Source: CALJFL01 sp039964455 (GTDB lineage: Bacteria > Pseudomonadota > Gammaproteobacteria > Pseudomonadales > Halieaceae). Taken from it: a stretch of 64,000 nt of DNA. Below the pieces are notes generated by a model. It was not told where the DNA came from. It was given only the letters and a program-made list of their open reading frames with translations, and searched no databases. Both the position numbers and the translations under genes were made by a program. Shown here piece after piece: positions 17,900-26,156 of the stretch. Numbering within the stretch: the stretch's first letter is position 1; each line of letters starts with the position of its first letter. The stretch covers positions 1 to 64,000 of the forward strand of contig JBDVXK010000013.1 of assembly GCA_039964455.1 (NCBI GenBank), in the 5' to 3' direction.

Positions 17900-18907
17900 A
17901 TGGAAGGCTTCGACCCCGAATTCACAGACATTGTCGATTACATCTTGCGCATTACCTATCGGATTTGGGAGGGCAAGCAAACTGGTCTTTGCAATGACTA
18001 CTATTCCCAAGACTGCCCCGTATACACCTTGGCCGGCTATACCGAGGGCGCCGAAGAAGTTACCCAGAACACGCTTCGCACACTCTCGGGCTTTCCGGAC
18101 CGAACACTGCATGCCGACAACATCGTCTGGGGAGGCAACGACAAAGACGGGTTTCATACCTCTCACCTGATTACTACTAACATGACCAACCTCGGGCCAA
18201 GCGAATTCGGCCCCGCCACCGGGAAACAGGCGCAGATTCAAGTGATCGCACACTGTGTCTGCAAGGACAATCGAATCATCGAGGAATGGCTGGTCAGGGA
18301 TAATTACGCGCTAGCCGAACAACTGGGCGTCGACCCTCACGACTATGCAAGGGAGCAGGCCAGCAAGCCGCTTGACCCGGAAAGCACCTATGCTAGATGG
18401 CTGTCCAGTGAACACAAGCGGGTGATCCACGCTTCGGGGGAGCGAGCTGCCTACCCACAGCCCACAGAGTCAAACGAGGAACTCATCCGCGTAGCATTAC
18501 AGAATATCTGGAACGGAAAGCTATTAGGCGACAGTCGCCTGCTATACGCCGAGAATGCCAGACTGCACGCCTCCGCGCGTGAAGACTACGACGGTATCGA
18601 AAAAATTGTTCACTTCTATATCGAGGTTCTGGGCGCATTGCCAGATGCCCGAATCAGCATTGACTACACCTGCAGCAACTCGATGCTTGATGGCGAGTTT
18701 GTTGCTGCTCGCTGGGTAGTGGCGGGGACGCACACCGGCGCCTCTCTGTGGGGTCCTCCCACTGGCGCCCCAGTCGTGATTCTTGGCGAGAGCCAGTATC
18801 GGCTTGCACACGGCCTGGTCGTTGAAGAGTGGCTGGTCTTTGACGAGTTAGCCGTAATGACACAAATAGAACGCGCACGAATTAATAATCAGAATCAAGG
18901 AGATTGA
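17900..18907 (+). CDS. SnoaL/NTF2-like double-domain protein, type I
   Basis: A 335-aa paralogue of the protein at 10081-11046, with two NTF2-like domains. Shared landmarks are MEGFD at the start, DIVDYIL, IWEGKQ, LSGFPDRTL, FGPATGK, and RIIEEWLVRDNYALAEQLG at the end of domain 1. In domain 2, WNGKLLGDSRLLYAE and LWGPPTGAPV follow the SnoaL pattern. The ATG at 17900 was chosen over a GTG at 17852 because it reproduces the paralogue's N-terminus exactly; the GTG would add 16 residues. It is followed without gap by a single-domain relative. No chemistry can be assigned; both paralogues keep Asp/His-rich pockets. Confidence 0.82.
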   Translation: MEGFDPEFTDIVDYILRITYRIWEGKQTGLCNDYYSQDCPVYTLAGYTEGAEEVTQNTLRTLSGFPDRTLHADNIVWGGNDKDGFHTSHLITTNMTNLGPSEFGPATGKQAQIQVIAHCVCKDNRIIEEWLVRDNYALAEQLGVDPHDYAREQASKPLDPESTYARWLSSEHKRVIHASGERAAYPQPTESNEELIRVALQNIWNGKLLGDSRLLYAENARLHASAREDYDGIEKIVHFYIEVLGALPDARISIDYTCSNSMLDGEFVAARWVVAGTHTGASLWGPPTGAPVVILGESQYRLAHGLVVEEWLVFDELAVMTQIERARINNQNQGD

Positions 18908-19330
18908 ATGATGCCTGCATTTAAAAATGCCATTTCTTTTTTTCACGCCTGTGAAGATTTGCAAGGCTGGGAAGGCTGTAAGCAGTATGTTGCGGACAAC
19001 GCAGTGTTCACTGGCCAGTGTGAACCATTGGTGGACATCGCGCTGGTCAAAGACTATTGCGAGTGGATGGCAGCTCTGGGTAAAGGCCCTCTGCTGGGCT
19101 GCGCCTACAGCCTACACAGCTCCGCCTGGGACGCTGGAAGTCAAACCGCCTTGTTCTTTGCGACCTTTCGTGGTCAGCACACAGGCGACGGCGGCCCCGT
19201 GCCCGCCACAGGCAAAACTACACAGACCCATTATGTGTATGCACTTACCATGGATGAAAACGGCAAGGTGTGTGCGATGACCAAAATCTGGAATGCCCCC
19301 TGGGCTCTGGGTGAGTTGGGCTGGACCTAG
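18908..19330 (+). CDS. SnoaL/NTF2-like single-domain protein
   Basis: A 140-aa one-domain NTF2-like protein, with the helix LQGWEGCKQYVADNAVF, a DYCEWMAALG segment and a C-terminal beta-sheet ending VCAMTKIWNAPWALGELGW, typical of small SnoaL-like ketosteroid-isomerase-fold enzymes. The ATG follows directly after the previous stop (TGA ATG) with a strong AAGGAG 7 nt upstream. It may form a heteromer with, or follow, the double-domain protein in the pathway. Its last 4 nt overlap the convergent alpha/beta hydrolase. Confidence 0.82.
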   Translation: MMPAFKNAISFFHACEDLQGWEGCKQYVADNAVFTGQCEPLVDIALVKDYCEWMAALGKGPLLGCAYSLHSSAWDAGSQTALFFATFRGQHTGDGGPVPATGKTTQTHYVYALTMDENGKVCAMTKIWNAPWALGELGWT

Positions 19331-20181
19331 TTTTTATTACTTGTGAACCAACTTAAGCTACTAGCAATTGCCTCATCAAATTGCTCACCGCTAAATAAAT
19401 GGTCGCTACCGTTATAAACATCGAGTTCCACTTTTCGACCGTACGACTGGAGCGTTTGGGCCAAGGCCTCAGAGCCTTGCACACTGGTAACTGCATCGCC
19501 CTGGGCATGCAGAACCAACAGTGGGCTATCAACCGATTCGGGCATTAATAGCTCATTGGGCACCCTAATGGTCGACCAGACAGATGCCGCTGCTACCGCG
19601 CTGCCAAGTGTATTCAACGCCGCCAATGTAACCAGTCCGCCCATTGAGTGGCCGAGCATAAACCGCTGTGAATCGTCCAGCTTATCCAAAGTATCCATGG
19701 CCAGGAATGCGGCCACGGAGTCCCTTGCATAGTAAGAAGATGGTGTTTTTTCCAGCGTGTACTCGAGACCGTCTGATTCGTTGTGCCCCCTGAAGTCCGG
19801 CACCAGCACAACAAAGCCACGATCAACTAGCGCCTGAACGAGTCCACGGTAATAATCTCCGGGGCGATCATTCAGGCCCCGCGAATTACGTCCATATTGC
19901 GGTGGGTCAGGGTGGTAGCCATGATTAAAAAGAATACTAGGCCAGCCCTGCTCAGGCGCTTTCATCGCTGGCCATAGCACCAGAGCGAATTGTTCCAGGC
20001 CATCAACCTCAAACCGCATGACCTGCCTGCGCTCGCCATTCACCGAGGGATTTTCACGCACCAGTTCAAAGCGGACGCCCTCCTCCACCGCATCGAACAT
20101 GCGCTGCTCGCCCACCGCTGCTACGCTTACCATGGCGAGACAAAGTAGAAAAGCGGCCACAGGCCTTAAACCACCAGTCAT
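19327..20181 (-). CDS. Exported alpha/beta hydrolase (esterase-like)
   Basis: A 284-aa serine hydrolase with a signal peptide (residues 1-24, FLLCLAMVSVAAVG). The nucleophile elbow is LGHSMGG (S179); the acid and His are probably in HAQGDAVTS and GSDHLFSGE. An oxyanion-type NHGYHPDPPQYG and PDFRGHNESDG precede them. The architecture is that of dienelactone-hydrolase/prolyl-oligopeptidase-like esterases. I started it at the ATG at 20181, which has AGGAGAG upstream and gives the signal peptide; the frame stays open far upstream but that part lacks coding character and crosses the operator. It would remove an ester in the periplasm. It shares the operator at 20247 with the divergent SnoaL gene. 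Confidence 0.85.
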   Translation of the reverse strand: MTGGLRPVAAFLLCLAMVSVAAVGEQRMFDAVEEGVRFELVRENPSVNGERRQVMRFEVDGLEQFALVLWPAMKAPEQGWPSILFNHGYHPDPPQYGRNSRGLNDRPGDYYRGLVQALVDRGFVVLVPDFRGHNESDGLEYTLEKTPSSYYARDSVAAFLAMDTLDKLDDSQRFMLGHSMGGLVTLAALNTLGSAVAAASVWSTIRVPNELLMPESVDSPLLVLHAQGDAVTSVQGSEALAQTLQSYGRKVELDVYNGSDHLFSGEQFDEAIASSLSWFTSNKN

Positions 20182-20246
20182 TAAAACTCTCCTGATGTTG
20201 TGAGCAGATTGCCTGCTGGCAACCCCATCTGATACTCTGCATTGGA

Positions 20247-20262
20247 TTGAATTCGAATGCAA
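20247..20262 (+). promoter_or_regulatory. LacI-type operator between divergent hydrolase and SnoaL genes
   Basis: TTGAATTCGAATGCAA, 15 of 16 matching the consensus. It sits 9 bp before the SnoaL ATG (20272) and 65 bp before the hydrolase ATG. A possible plus-strand promoter is -35 TTGCCT (20209-20214), 16 bp, -10 GATACT (20231-20236), which would place the operator over the transcription start. Confidence 0.8.
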
Positions 20263-20271
20263 TTTTAGCTT

Positions 20272-21291
20272 ATGAGTGCCCCGACTGATCTCCACTTTAA
20301 CAACAAGGCCGTAGTCGCCAAGCTTCGACAGGCGCTTTACGACTACGACGTGGATCACCTGCTGCAAGCCCTCAAGGACACTTTCGCCAGCGATGCAACA
20401 ATACAACTGGCGCACCCTTTTGCTCCGCTTGAAGGACCGGAGTCGCTGTATCACGATGCATTTGTGCCGCTCCAATTCGCAATACCTGACCTGGAGCGAA
20501 GAGATAATATCGTAATAGCAGGCCCAACCGACCATGGTGCCAACTGGGTCGGCTGCTGCGGATACTATACCGGTAGCTTTGAGAGGCCCTGGCTCGACAT
20601 ACCTCCCACCGGGCACCAGGTCTCCATGCGCTTCCACGAGTTTTACCGGGTTGAGGACGGCAGGATTCAGGAGATGCAGGCACTGTGGGACATCCCAGAA
20701 GTAATGATGCAGTCTGGCGTATGGCCTATGGCACCCAGCCTGGGCCGAGAATGGCAGGTGCCGGGCCCCGCATTACAAAATGGCCTGGTAGAGGCACCAA
20801 GGAATGAAGCTCGCTCCATTGGCAGCCAGCAACTCGTAAACGATATGTGCGACGCTTTGGGAAACTATGCTTCAGGTGGTGTCGAAGCCATGCAACTTGA
20901 GCGTTACTGGCATCCGAAATGTAGTTGGTACGGACCCTCTGGAATCGGCACCGGTCGAGGCATCTCCGGGTTTCGCAACTGGCACCAGATCCCTTTCCTG
21001 AACGGACTACCGGACCGGGTGGGCGACCCTGCCGCAGGCCACTTGTTCGCAGATGGTGATTACGTAGGCTTCACTGCATGGCCCGGTATGCACATGAGCG
21101 TCTCTGGTGACGGCTGGCTTGGAATAGCACCTGCAGGGCAGAAAATCACGATGCGCAGCCTCGATTTTTGGCGTTGCGAGAACGGTCTGATTCGCGAGAA
21201 TTGGGTGCTGGTGGATCTTCTGCACGTATATCAGCAGTTAAACGTCGATGTTTTTGCGCGAATGCGTGAATTCAACAAAGCACGGCGCTGA
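20272..21291 (+). CDS. SnoaL/NTF2-like double-domain protein, type II
   Basis: A 339-aa protein with two NTF2-like domains (about 1-165 and 185-335). It defines a second paralogue group together with the proteins at 21300-22304 and 23907-24911: shared motifs are PDLERR, PPTG plus RFHEFYRVEDGRI in domain 1, a PGPALQNG linker, and WHPKCSWYGPSGIGTGRG, then HQIPFLNGLPDR and NWVLVDLLH in domain 2. The repeated Trp/His-rich WYGPxGIGT block is a plausible active-site loop. Function unknown. It has its own operator and ends 8 bp from the convergent paralogue. Confidence 0.82.
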   Translation: MSAPTDLHFNNKAVVAKLRQALYDYDVDHLLQALKDTFASDATIQLAHPFAPLEGPESLYHDAFVPLQFAIPDLERRDNIVIAGPTDHGANWVGCCGYYTGSFERPWLDIPPTGHQVSMRFHEFYRVEDGRIQEMQALWDIPEVMMQSGVWPMAPSLGREWQVPGPALQNGLVEAPRNEARSIGSQQLVNDMCDALGNYASGGVEAMQLERYWHPKCSWYGPSGIGTGRGISGFRNWHQIPFLNGLPDRVGDPAAGHLFADGDYVGFTAWPGMHMSVSGDGWLGIAPAGQKITMRSLDFWRCENGLIRENWVLVDLLHVYQQLNVDVFARMREFNKARR

Positions 21292-21299
21292 AGGCTGAA

Positions 21300-22304
21300 T
21301 CAGGGATTAAGGATCGTCCGCGTGCGCTCCAGGATATCCAGCCCCTGCTGCTTGAGCCAGAACGGAATATCAATCAACACCCAGTTTTCCGCCAGTTTCT
21401 CGCCCTCTCGGCGGTAAACATCAACCACACGCATATGGGTTGGCACGCCGCCAGGCAAGCCCATGAAACCCCCTGTTGGCTTATGCGACAAATTTGGCCA
21501 ACCAAAGAAACAGGCATAATTGCCTTCAGCAAATCGGCTGACATGGCCGTTGTAAACTTTGTCGGTCAACCCTTCACGAAAGGGAAACTGGTGCTGTAGT
21601 TGGTAACGTGGAATCGTGTGGGTTGCGCCAATGCCTGCAGGCCCATACCACGTCATATCTTCACACCAGGTTTGCGCCAGGTATTCGGGAGGGCAGTTAT
21701 CCTCCCCCGATTTGTTCAGCAGATCCAGGTCTGCGATCATTTTAGCCAGTAGTGTTAATGTATATGCGCTTTCTGTCGAATCATGGTTTCCTAACTGCAG
21801 CCCATCATGAGTTCGCGGGCCCGGATAAACGAAGCTTGCACCGGTTTGCGGGGGTAAAGGGTTAACACCGACCTGCTGCATTAGTCCGATAATGTCGCAG
21901 AACATACCTGTCTTAATAATTCTGCCGTTCTCAATACAATTAAACTCGGCGTAGCGCAGCATGACCAGCTTGTGGGTTGCACGTATACCCAGCCAATCCA
22001 CGTCAAAAAGGCCCATAAAATGACCCATGCTCATCACCCAGCGATCCCCGTCGATCTCACTGGTACCCGCCATGAAGATATCCTGTCGCCGCTGTAGCGA
22101 ACTCAGGGAACGTAACAGTGGCGTCCAGAACGTTGCAGCAACAGCGTCCGGCCCAATCAACTCATTGAAAGGATGACAGCCCAAGAACTGGCAGTCCTCA
22201 CTAAAATAACGCTCGATTACTTCTATCACCGTCGAGGGATTGGCACGCTCCATCGCATCGAAATACTCCAATACCAGTGATTTTTCAGCTTGATAACTCA
22301 TCAT
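21300..22304 (-). CDS. SnoaL/NTF2-like double-domain protein, type II
   Basis: A 334-aa type II paralogue, the most divergent of the three: LQRR replaces PDLERR, and the domain-2 signature reads MTWYGPAGIGATHTI then HQFPFREGLTDK. RYAEFNCIENGRI and NWVLIDIPFWLKQQGLDI align with the others. It is the last gene of the minus-strand operon bicupin - SnoaL - symporter - SnoaL and begins 13 nt after the symporter stop. The loss of several aromatic positions suggests a different substrate or a non-catalytic partner. Confidence 0.8.
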   Translation of the reverse strand: MMSYQAEKSLVLEYFDAMERANPSTVIEVIERYFSEDCQFLGCHPFNELIGPDAVAATFWTPLLRSLSSLQRRQDIFMAGTSEIDGDRWVMSMGHFMGLFDVDWLGIRATHKLVMLRYAEFNCIENGRIIKTGMFCDIIGLMQQVGVNPLPPQTGASFVYPGPRTHDGLQLGNHDSTESAYTLTLLAKMIADLDLLNKSGEDNCPPEYLAQTWCEDMTWYGPAGIGATHTIPRYQLQHQFPFREGLTDKVYNGHVSRFAEGNYACFFGWPNLSHKPTGGFMGLPGGVPTHMRVVDVYRREGEKLAENWVLIDIPFWLKQQGLDILERTRTILNP

Positions 22305-22317
22305 CTCAGTCAGGGTC

Positions 22318-23928
22318 TCAACCGATCATGGCGTCAAAAAGGTACAGGAATACGACACTGAAAACGAAAACACCCAGCAACCAGTAACTGGCCCGATCGA
22401 CACGCCCGGGTATCACAAACCATCCATGCTCCCGCTCCGCCCTACCCTGCTCTACAAACAACCGCTTCTGCCCGCGCACGGTATAGGGAGAAAACTCCGA
22501 CTGACGGCCATCAAGCAGCAAACTGGCCGATAACGACACACTCATATTTACCGCTGCTCCAATAGCGCAATACCATGGCCAGGCGACATCTGTACGAGTT
22601 GCCACATACCAAACCGCGGCAAAACCTACGGCAACACCAACCAACAACCCGCGCTCAGTTGTGTGCTTGGAGAAGAAACCCAGTGCAAACATGCTCAGCT
22701 TTGCACCCACAAAATAGGAGCCAACCTTGCTCAAAACCTCGAGAATTGAACCCTCGCTCTCGGCGAATATTAAGGCGGGTATCACGATCATAAACGCCCA
22801 AAATACAGTAAACGCGCGCGATACTTTGAGATAGTGTTCCCCCGACTGTCCTGGCCGGAAGTAACGCTGATAAAAATCGACCGTGGAAACGGTCGACATG
22901 GAGTTAAAGGCAGAATCGAGGCTGGACATGCTGGCAGCAAGGACTGCTGCGGCGATTATGCCCATCAACCCGGGCAACCCATAGTCAGTCGCGAATTCAA
23001 GAATAATAGTATTGCCATTTTCGAACTCTCGACCGCCGTAGTAGCTGTAAAACAGCACTCCCAACAGAATGAACAAAAAGTAGATAAAAAAGGCGACAAA
23101 ACCCATTAGCATGAAGGACTTCTTGGCTTCACCTATGTTTTTGGCGGCAAGTGTTCGCTGCACCATCATCTGGTTAGCACCATAAACCGTTACATGAAAT
23201 AAGGTCATGGCAATAACACCTGACCACACCGTCGTCACCTTGGAAACATCCAGGCTAAAGTCCAGGGCGTTGGTGCGTCCTTCGGCCTTCAACTGCGATA
23301 GCGCGTCAGCTAGCGGCAGCGGCATCTCGCCCAACAGAGCAAAAAGGATAATGAACGCGCCCACGAAAAGTATTCCTGCCTGAATAACATCCGTCCAGAT
23401 CACTGCGGCAATTCCGCCCATCATGGTATAAACCAACGCGACCAAGGTAATAATGGCGATGCAGTACTCAACCTGTAGACCCGTAATAAACTCAAGAACC
23501 AGGGAGGTGGCATATAAAACGGCGGCTGAAGTGAGTGTCTGGGAAATCAAAAAAACACAGGACATGACGCTACGAGAGGTCGGCCCGAATCGCTTCTCCT
23601 GATAGTCGTAAATTGATGCGACACCGCTGTTGTAGAAAAAGGGCAGGAAGAAAGTAACGACAAAAAATATGACTATAGGGTAATTCAAGTGAATAGCGAT
23701 TACCGACAGGCCTTCAGTATAAGACCAGGCGGGACCACCCAGGAATGTAAGAGCACTAACGTAAGTGCTTATAACGGACACACCGATTGCCCACCAGGGG
23801 ATACTTCGGTCACCGAGAAAAAAATCCTCTGCTGACTCGATTTTCTTGCCCAGAAAAAATCCAAGGCCAAGGTTCGCAATCACGTAAATACCAAGGATGG
23901 ACCAATTCAGTCCGCCAAATTCTGCCAT
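22318..23928 (-). CDS. Sodium:solute symporter (SSS family)
   Basis: A 536-aa inner-membrane transporter with about 13-14 hydrophobic helices. It begins with FGGLNWSILGIYVIANLGLG and carries the family's SAEDFFLGDRSIPWWAIG and ISTYVSALTFLGGPAW segments, as well as the central SSLDSAFNSMSTVSTVDFYQR stretch near the sodium site. SSS members import sugars, sialic acids, carboxylates or amino acids with Na+. Its start overlaps the upstream SnoaL gene by 22 nt, so it is firmly part of the cluster; it probably moves the receptor-imported, desulfated product into the cytoplasm. The substrate is not deducible; sugar or carboxylate would fit. Confidence 0.92.
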   Translation of the reverse strand: MAEFGGLNWSILGIYVIANLGLGFFLGKKIESAEDFFLGDRSIPWWAIGVSVISTYVSALTFLGGPAWSYTEGLSVIAIHLNYPIVIFFVVTFFLPFFYNSGVASIYDYQEKRFGPTSRSVMSCVFLISQTLTSAAVLYATSLVLEFITGLQVEYCIAIITLVALVYTMMGGIAAVIWTDVIQAGILFVGAFIILFALLGEMPLPLADALSQLKAEGRTNALDFSLDVSKVTTVWSGVIAMTLFHVTVYGANQMMVQRTLAAKNIGEAKKSFMLMGFVAFFIYFLFILLGVLFYSYYGGREFENGNTIILEFATDYGLPGLMGIIAAAVLAASMSSLDSAFNSMSTVSTVDFYQRYFRPGQSGEHYLKVSRAFTVFWAFMIVIPALIFAESEGSILEVLSKVGSYFVGAKLSMFALGFFSKHTTERGLLVGVAVGFAAVWYVATRTDVAWPWYCAIGAAVNMSVSLSASLLLDGRQSEFSPYTVRGQKRLFVEQGRAEREHGWFVIPGRVDRASYWLLGVFVFSVVFLYLFDAMIG

Positions 23929-24911
23929 GGCCGCGCCCCGCTCTTTGTCATTACTTTCATTTGCTCGAAGACATCCAGACCCATCTGCACCAGCATATGA
24001 GGTATGTCGATGGCGACCCAGTTCTCACACAGCAGATCACCCTGGCGCCGCCAGATGTCCATTACCCTAAGCTCAAGGTATTTTCCCGATGGCGGTAATC
24101 CAAGCCAACCTCCACCGGTATGAGTAGCGTGCATGTGCGGCCACCCTCCCGTCGCAACGTAATCGCCATTAGCGACGGTACAAGCATGATGATCTACATC
24201 CCGGTCAGGAAAGCCAAGCAGGAAAGGGCCCTGATGGTGCGCCCTGAATCCAGTAATTCCGCGTGTGGTACCTATGCCTCCGGGGCCGTACCACAAAAAA
24301 TCCGGATGCCAGAAGGCCTCCAGGTCCATGCTTTCAAGGCTGATACCGTCATACTTACGCAGGCAGTCAAGCATATCCATGATCAACTGCGCAGTGCTTG
24401 CGCTGTATGCGGGGTCCTGGTCTTCGCCGCAGATTCCATCAAGCGTCGCCGGCGGAAGTATCTGACCAGGGTGCCCTAGAGAGGGGCGCAGGGGATATAC
24501 ACCTGCCTGATACATAGCATCCAGAAAGTCCGGGATAAGGTAGCACTCGACAATCTGATCGGCCTCTATTCGAACCAATTCTGTAAAGCGCAGAAAAAGG
24601 GTGCGACCCGTTGGCGGTATACCCCAGAGTGGTTCAATGAAGGTACCCACTATGTAACCAGTACTAGCCAGCCACTGCTGTTGCCGATATTCGCCAGGTA
24701 TTTCGATAAAGACTCGACGCTCCAGATCGGGGAGCGCGCGCGCAAGAGGCAGCAAAAAATCACTCACAACCTCCTGACGAGATTGCATTGATTCAATGGG
24801 GTAGGCGCAATGCCACTTTACAGGGGAGGCTATACACTTTCTGGCAGCAGTATTTAGGCGCTCTTCATTACCGCTACTGAGTTCAGCAAAAAGTAACTCC
24901 AAAGCACTCAT
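23907..24911 (-). CDS. SnoaL/NTF2-like double-domain protein, type II
   Basis: A 334-aa type II paralogue close to the protein at 20272: LPDLERRVFIEIPGE, PPTGRTLFLRFTELVRIE, then FWHPDFLWYGPGGIGTTRG, HHQGPFLLGFPDRD and NWVAIDIPHMLVQMGLDV. Two NTF2-like domains are joined by a PGQILPPATLDG linker. It lies 68 bp after the bicupin gene and overlaps the symporter gene. Three related copies inside 5 kb, two in one operon, look like local duplication followed by specialisation. Confidence 0.82.
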   Translation of the reverse strand: MSALELLFAELSSGNEERLNTAARKCIASPVKWHCAYPIESMQSRQEVVSDFLLPLARALPDLERRVFIEIPGEYRQQQWLASTGYIVGTFIEPLWGIPPTGRTLFLRFTELVRIEADQIVECYLIPDFLDAMYQAGVYPLRPSLGHPGQILPPATLDGICGEDQDPAYSASTAQLIMDMLDCLRKYDGISLESMDLEAFWHPDFLWYGPGGIGTTRGITGFRAHHQGPFLLGFPDRDVDHHACTVANGDYVATGGWPHMHATHTGGGWLGLPPSGKYLELRVMDIWRRQGDLLCENWVAIDIPHMLVQMGLDVFEQMKVMTKSGARPWQNLAD

Positions 24912-24979
24912 CAGCTACGCTCTCGCGCAACAGAAACAAAGAGCTAAGCCCGGGACAGTCACCAGACTTTCAAAGATAA

Positions 24980-26032
24980 CTAGCAACTCACTTCTACCGA
25001 AGCTGCGGTTGATTGCAACACCGGTGCAGCAGGTTGATTACCGCCGCGCACAACAAAGGCGATCAGGGGCTCAGTCCCGGAATTACTGAAGCCATGCAAG
25101 AGACGCTTGGGCACTGTGAGCACATCACCCTCAGTCATATGCAATTCACCACCTTCCCACTGATAAGTTAAATTGCCGCGGAAAAGGTACACAACCTCTT
25201 CTTCCTCTCTTGCGTTAACAGGCAAGGATGTCCCAACCGCCATATCAAGGCGACGCACATGAAAGCCATGCTCCCATGCCATTTTGCCAGCAGCGATATT
25301 CTCATTGGTATTAGCCGGGCCTATAACCGCTTTCTCACTGACGCCCTCAATGCCAGCGGTCAGGGAGGACTCCGCAGCATCGTGCTGGTCACTCTCCCGA
25401 TAGACGCACTCCAGCATCTCAGCCAAGCTCATTATACGATGCTCATCGATTTGGGCCTGAGTCGTTTTGGGCATCGGGGCACTGCCCTCGGGCACCTCTT
25501 CACCCTTGGTCGTATCAACCAGTCTGCCGTTCTCAAGAAGTACAAGGCCATATTCTTCTGCCTTTTCGAAGACATCAGGAGCCCAAAGTACGCTCCCTGG
25601 GTCATCCCCACCAAGAACTGCAAAAATATAGCCGACCTCATCACCTATGTTCTCAAAACCCCGGAAGATGTCCGTGGGCAAACTGATGCAGTCTCCAGGG
25701 CCAAGTACCGCTTCGCCGTGCTGGCACTTGTCGCCCCAACGAAAAGCCCATTGACCGGATTGAACAATGAACACTTCCTCTGTCTGGTGACTGTGCTGGG
25801 AATTAGTACACCCCGGCGGTTGTCGCGCGCCTCCAATGTTGAATCCATGGGGCTCAGAGATATGGACATATTGGTCGGGGTGCTCCGCGACGCCCGGGCC
25901 TATGATGGTAAAATTCTCTTTTTGATCGCTACCAGGCGAATAAGTGTCCACAAAGGCATTGCGACAGGCCCGCAGGGCGTCATAACGCACGAGTCGCTGC
26001 TCCATGGCTTCCTGGGTCCAGCTTGAAGACAT
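24980..26032 (-). CDS. Bicupin with an incomplete metal site
   Basis: A 350-aa protein with two cupin barrels. Cupin 1 has a good first motif, HSHQTEEVFIVQSG (H80, H82, E86), but its second motif reads LPTDIFRGFEN, with Arg124 where the metal-binding His is usual. Cupin 2 (about residues 245-335) lacks the HxH (VNAREEEEVVYLFRG) yet keeps the second-motif His in VPKRLLHGFSN. Bicupins include gentisate-type ring-cleavage dioxygenases, oxalate decarboxylases and isomerases. With three of four ligands, the site could still bind metal as in some 3-ligand cupins, or the protein may be a binding or isomerase type. It is first gene of the operon with SnoaL, SSS and SnoaL, controlled by the operator at 26111. 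Confidence 0.82.
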   Translation of the reverse strand: MSSSWTQEAMEQRLVRYDALRACRNAFVDTYSPGSDQKENFTIIGPGVAEHPDQYVHISEPHGFNIGGARQPPGCTNSQHSHQTEEVFIVQSGQWAFRWGDKCQHGEAVLGPGDCISLPTDIFRGFENIGDEVGYIFAVLGGDDPGSVLWAPDVFEKAEEYGLVLLENGRLVDTTKGEEVPEGSAPMPKTTQAQIDEHRIMSLAEMLECVYRESDQHDAAESSLTAGIEGVSEKAVIGPANTNENIAAGKMAWEHGFHVRRLDMAVGTSLPVNAREEEEVVYLFRGNLTYQWEGGELHMTEGDVLTVPKRLLHGFSNSGTEPLIAFVVRGGNQPAAPVLQSTAASVEVSC

Positions 26033-26110
26033 AGCTTAAATCTCCGAGAGAGCTTTTATTATCGGCAAAAAACACCTTCCTCTTTTCGTGGAGGCGTAAG
26101 TCAGGCAAAA

Positions 26111-26126
26111 TGTACTTCGAATGCAA
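26111..26126 (+). promoter_or_regulatory. LacI-type operator between divergent bicupin and amidohydrolase genes
   Basis: TGTACTTCGAATGCAA, right half-site perfect, left half altered at the first three bases. It lies 79 bp from the bicupin ATG and 31 bp from the amidohydrolase GTG. On the minus strand a TATAAG hexamer directly precedes the operator and could be a -10 element for the bicupin operon. Confidence 0.8.
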
Positions 26127-26156
26127 TCTTATAGCAAGCCCGGTTTCTAAATAACT

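Noticed and set aside
20182..20637. N-terminal extension of the alpha/beta hydrolase to 20637
   Set aside because: It would bury a good ribosome site and signal peptide, cross the operator and run antisense into the SnoaL gene.
25259..26026. A 255-codon open frame antisense to the bicupin gene
   Set aside because: It is the shadow of a well supported gene and has no recognisable domain.
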